Shown here: one piece after another, positions 59,411-64,000 of the stretch
How the letters are laid out: every line of letters begins with the position of its first letter
Position numbering within the stretch: the stretch's first letter is position 1
NCBI GenBank assembly: GCA_958296295.1
Contig: OY282460.1
Span: 1-64,000 of the forward strand
Direction: 5' to 3'
Source: an uncultured Pseudomonadales bacterium
GTDB lineage: Bacteria > Pseudomonadota > Gammaproteobacteria > Pseudomonadales > Azotimanducaceae
Length of the DNA stretch: 64,000 bases
Program-made: the position numbers and the translations under genes
The notes under the pieces: model-generated
Seen by the model: the letters and a program-made list of their open reading frames with translations, nothing else
Databases searched by the model: none
What the model was told of the DNA's origin: nothing

Positions 59411-59439
59411 CTGCCGCTCGTGCGGACCGGCGGTATAAT
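59411..59439 (+). promoter_or_regulatory. rpoD promoter
   Basis: A perfect -10 TATAAT at 59434-59439, 17 bp after a poor -35 (CTGCCG, 59411-59416), about 65 bp before the rpoD start. It lies 75 bp beyond the last CRISPR repeat. Confidence 0.6.
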
Positions 59440-59502
59440 ACGCGCCCCGTTGGGCTTGCGTTCGCGGCCACGGGGCACATCATCAGCCGCTCCAAGGGTG
59501 AC

Positions 59503-61341
<1,839 letters not shown>

Positions 61342-61388
61342 CCCGGCCGCTCGCCACCGCCTCGGCTTTCAGTAAACGGATACACAGA

Positions 61389-62549
61389 ATGAGCGATGCG
61401 ACCTTCAGAATCCTGGTGGTGGACGACGAGCCGGATCTCGAACACCTCATGCGCCAGCGCCTGCGGCGGGACGTCCGCGCCCGCCGCTACGAGCTGCTGT
61501 TCGCCCACAACGGCATCGAGGCGCTGGAGCGACTGCGCAGCCGCGACGACATCGACATGGTGTTGTCGGACATCAACATGCCGCAGATGGACGGCCTTAC
61601 GCTGCTCGAACAGATCCCGCAGGTGGATCCGAACGTGCGCGCGGTGATCGTTTCCGCGTACGGCGACATGGCCAACATTCGCACCGCCATGAATCGCGGC
61701 GCGTTCGACTTCGTCACCAAACCCATCGACTTCAACGACCTGAAAATCACCATCGACAAGACGTTGCGCCACTTGGCGGTGCTGCGTGAAGCGCTGAAGA
61801 CGCGCGACAAGCTGGTGGCGATCCAAAACGAGCTGGACGTTGCCAGCAAGATGCAGCAGTCCATCCTGCCCACCGAATTCCCGCGCACGGACGATTACGA
61901 GATGTTCGGGAACATGGAGCCGGCCCGGGAAGTGGGCGGGGATTTCTTCGACATCGTGGCCTTGAGCGACGACCGGGTGGGCCTCGCCATCGCCGACGTC
62001 TCCGGCAAAGGCGTTCCCGCGGCGCTTTTCATGATGTCCAGCCGCACGCTGCTGAAGGGCGCGGCCATCGGCCATCCGCAACCCGGCGCGGCCTTGGGGG
62101 AAGTGAACACCCTGCTGGAAGAGGATAACGAGGCCGCGATGTTCGTAACGGTCTTCTACGCCGTTTACGATCCGGCAAACGGCGAACTCACCTACGCCAA
62201 CGGCGGCCACAACCAGCCGCTCATCGTGCATCCGGACGGCACTGCCACCGTGTTGAAGGCGGACGGCGTGGCGCTTGGCGTGATGCCGGGCTTGGAATAC
62301 GGGCAGCATGTCGCGCAACTGGAGCCCGGCGACATCGCCGTGCTGTACACCGACGGCGTGACCGAAGCCATGAACGCCGCCGACGAGGAGTTCGGCATGG
62401 AGCGGTTGAAGGAGGTTTTTTCGACAACGCCGCCGGCCAGCGCCGAGGACGCGAATCGCGCCATTTTCAACGCCGTTCACGCCTTCGCCGCCGGCACGCC
62501 GCAATCCGACGACATCACCTGCCTGACCTTGGCGCGCCGGAGCCGTTGA
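61389..62549 (+). CDS. Response regulator with PP2C (RsbU/SpoIIE-type) phosphatase domain
   Basis: A 386-residue protein. Residues 7-120 are a receiver domain (ILVVDDEPD; phosphoacceptor D61 in VLSDINMPQMDG; VIVSAYGD; TKP). A short coiled linker leads to a PP2C-type phosphatase with REVGGDFFDIVAL, LAIADVSGKGVPAALFM, ANGGHNQPLIV and VLYTDGVTEAMN, all metal-binding Asp present. Such proteins dephosphorylate an anti-sigma-factor antagonist in a partner-switching pathway when phosphorylated. It follows rpoD by 47 bp and precedes the kinase gene by one base. Confidence 0.92.
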   Translation: MSDATFRILVVDDEPDLEHLMRQRLRRDVRARRYELLFAHNGIEALERLRSRDDIDMVLSDINMPQMDGLTLLEQIPQVDPNVRAVIVSAYGDMANIRTAMNRGAFDFVTKPIDFNDLKITIDKTLRHLAVLREALKTRDKLVAIQNELDVASKMQQSILPTEFPRTDDYEMFGNMEPAREVGGDFFDIVALSDDRVGLAIADVSGKGVPAALFMMSSRTLLKGAAIGHPQPGAALGEVNTLLEEDNEAAMFVTVFYAVYDPANGELTYANGGHNQPLIVHPDGTATVLKADGVALGVMPGLEYGQHVAQLEPGDIAVLYTDGVTEAMNAADEEFGMERLKEVFSTTPPASAEDANRAIFNAVHAFAAGTPQSDDITCLTLARRSR

Positions 62550-62550
62550 A

Positions 62551-63003
62551 GTGGCCACCGTGCGGCAGGAGGGCGCGGAGGAACACCCGCGGCTGGTCGT
62601 GGGCATGGGCGCCAAACTCGACGAGTTGGCCGGCTTGCAGGCCGAGGTGGCCAGGTTCGGCGCCGGCAACGGCTGGCCCGCGGATTGGGAGTTCCAAGTG
62701 GAGCTGGCGGTCGAGGAGCTGGTGGTCAACATCGTCAACTACGGCTTCGAGGACGCGAGCGATGGCCGCATCGAGTTGGTGCTGGATTGGTCGCCCGAAG
62801 CCTTGACCATCGACATCATCGACAACGGGCGTCCCTTCGACCCCTTCAGCGAGGCGCCGCCGCCGGATTTGGAATCCGCCGTGGATGAGCGTCCCATTGG
62901 CGGGTTGGGCGTGCATTTCGTCAAAACCATGATGGACGAGGCGCGCTATCGACGCGAAGACGAGAAGAACCACGTCACGCTGGTCAAACGACACGGAGAT
63001 TGA
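62551..63003 (+). CDS. Anti-sigma-type serine kinase (RsbW-like ATPase)
   Basis: A 150-residue GHKL ATPase: ELAVEELVVNIVNYGFED (N-box with E and N), IDIIDNGRPFDPF (G1) and IGGLGVHFVKTMMDEARY (G2). It is the size of RsbW/SpoIIAB kinases, which phosphorylate an anti-anti-sigma STAS protein. No STAS gene is next to it. The GTG start lies one base after the phosphatase stop. Together they form two parts of a partner-switching module. Confidence 0.87.
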   Translation: MATVRQEGAEEHPRLVVGMGAKLDELAGLQAEVARFGAGNGWPADWEFQVELAVEELVVNIVNYGFEDASDGRIELVLDWSPEALTIDIIDNGRPFDPFSEAPPPDLESAVDERPIGGLGVHFVKTMMDEARYRREDEKNHVTLVKRHGD

Positions 63004-63007
63004 GCGG

Positions 63008-64000
63008 GTGGGGCTAAGCGGCCGTGCCGTGCGCGGCCCGTGCCAACGGCGGCGAGCGCGCGGGGCCAAGGCTTGCGCGGCCGCGTTGGCCTTTGGTTTC
63101 GGCGCCGCGACCGTCGGCGCGAGCGAGGCGGAATCCGCGCCGGAAACCACAACCGGCGTCTCCGCCGAGCGGATCCTGTTCGGCCAGTCCGCGGCGCTCA
63201 CCGGGCCCGCCGAGGAACTCGGAACCAACATGCGCCTTGGCATTCAGGCGGCGTTTCGGGAAGCCAACGTGCAGGGCGCGCTGGGACGTCGGCAGCTTGA
63301 GCTCTTCTCCTTGGACGATCGCTACGAGCCCGAAAGAGCCATCGCCAACACCCGCGAGTTGATAGACCAGAAGAAGGTGTTCGCCTTGATCGGCGCGGTG
63401 GGCACGCCGACGTCGCGCGCCGCGGTGCCGGTGGCGGCCGCCGCGCAAGTGCCCTATGTGGCGCCCTTCACCGGCGCGGCCTTTTTGCGCGACGCGCCCG
63501 GCGAAGGCGCCCACGTGATCAATCTGCGCGCCTCCTACAACGACGAGACCGAGGCGATGGTGGCGCGCCTGATAGCGGATCTGCGCATCGATCGCATCGC
63601 CGTCATGTACCAAGACGATTCGTTCGGGCGCGCCGGTCACAGCGGCGTGCTGCAAGCGCTGAGAAAACGCGGCATGACCCCGGCGGCCATCGGCGTCTAT
63701 CCGCGCAACACGACAGCGGTGAAGACGGCGCTGCTGGATGTGCGGGCGGGCAACCCCGGCGCGGTGATTCTGGTCGGCGCCTATCGTCCGGTGGCGGCGT
63801 TCATCGCTTGGGCGCGGCACATCGGATTCGATCCGGTGTTCATCACCATCTCGTTTGTCGGCAGCAACGCGTTGGCGCAAGAGCTGGGCGCCGGCGGCGC
63901 CGGTGTCTTCGTCACCCAAGTGGTGCCTTTCCCGGAATCCGCGGCCTCCGGCGCCGAGGCGCCGCCGGTGGTTTCGGCCTACGCCAAGGCCCTAAAAGCG
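63008..64000 (+). CDS. ABC-type (Leu/Ile/Val-like) periplasmic binding protein, 5' part
   Basis: 331 codons from a GTG at 63008 to the right edge. A signal peptide (ACAAALAFGFGAATVGASEA) is followed by ILFGQSAALTGPAEELGTNM, the standard start of type I periplasmic amino-acid-binding proteins (Peripla_BP_6), then FSLDDRYEPERAIANTRELI, GAVGTPTSRAAVPVAAAAQV and IAVMYQDDSFGRAGHSGVLQ. The ligand is unknown; in such proteins next to PP2C/RsbW genes it may act as a sensor input. The 3' end is missing. Confidence 0.85.
   Translation, partial: MGLSGRAVRGPCQRRRARGAKACAAALAFGFGAATVGASEAESAPETTTGVSAERILFGQSAALTGPAEELGTNMRLGIQAAFREANVQGALGRRQLELFSLDDRYEPERAIANTRELIDQKKVFALIGAVGTPTSRAAVPVAAAAQVPYVAPFTGAAFLRDAPGEGAHVINLRASYNDETEAMVARLIADLRIDRIAVMYQDDSFGRAGHSGVLQALRKRGMTPAAIGVYPRNTTAVKTALLDVRAGNPGAVILVGAYRPVAAFIAWARHIGFDPVFITISFVGSNALAQELGAGGAGVFVTQVVPFPESAASGAEAPPVVSAYAKALKA

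Overview
The window is a 64 kb piece of high-GC bacterial chromosome, most likely from an uncultivated gammaproteobacterium. The gene order pepA-holC-valS, a full-length RpoD with region 1.1, and a type II secretion operon point that way. Taxonomy is inferred from gene content only.

Layout. 1-3,100 is a worn, gene-poor stretch: the 5' end of a DarT-type toxin gene leaves the left edge, two copies of a ~184 bp terminal-inverted-repeat element lie beside it, and Fic, HEPN and Rpn-like remnants follow. 3,193-11,781 holds a sulfotransferase, a secreted cyclase-family hydrolase, pepA-holC-valS, a ribose-phosphate pyrophosphokinase and a secreted nuclease. 12,043-14,987 has a decayed Uma2 gene and a secreted protein of unknown function with its own promoter and terminator. 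15,305-24,130 is one minus-strand type II secretion operon in the order F-G-H-I-J-K-L-M-C/N-D; the ATPase gene gspE is not next to it. 24,396-34,541 is mixed: an orphan AAA ATPase, a ketopantoate-reductase-like enzyme, ManC/AlgA, a DUF457 membrane protein, an LLM-class oxidoreductase, a GST overlapping a probable selenoprotein, and a PDZ protein.

34,762-59,335 is a defence island: a frameshifted CARF-HEPN-CARF protein coupled to a phosphoribosyltransferase remnant, then a complete type I-E CRISPR-Cas operon (cas3, cas8e, cse2, cas7e, cas5e, cas6e, cas1, cas2), then an array of 206 repeats by hand count (12.6 kb), read away from cas2. The array ends about 100 bp before the rpoD promoter. After rpoD come a receiver-PP2C phosphatase and an anti-sigma-type kinase, which look like a partner-switching module, and the 5' part of a periplasmic amino-acid-type binding protein.

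Most notable: (1) an AhpD-like protein split by one in-frame TGA at the second position of its CxxC motif, with a possible SECIS hairpin just downstream, so probably a selenoprotein; (2) a two-CARF HEPN protein beside a type I-E system, interrupted by a single C in a C6 run; (3) the very long array with families of near-identical spacers at distant positions. None of these could be checked by a search here.
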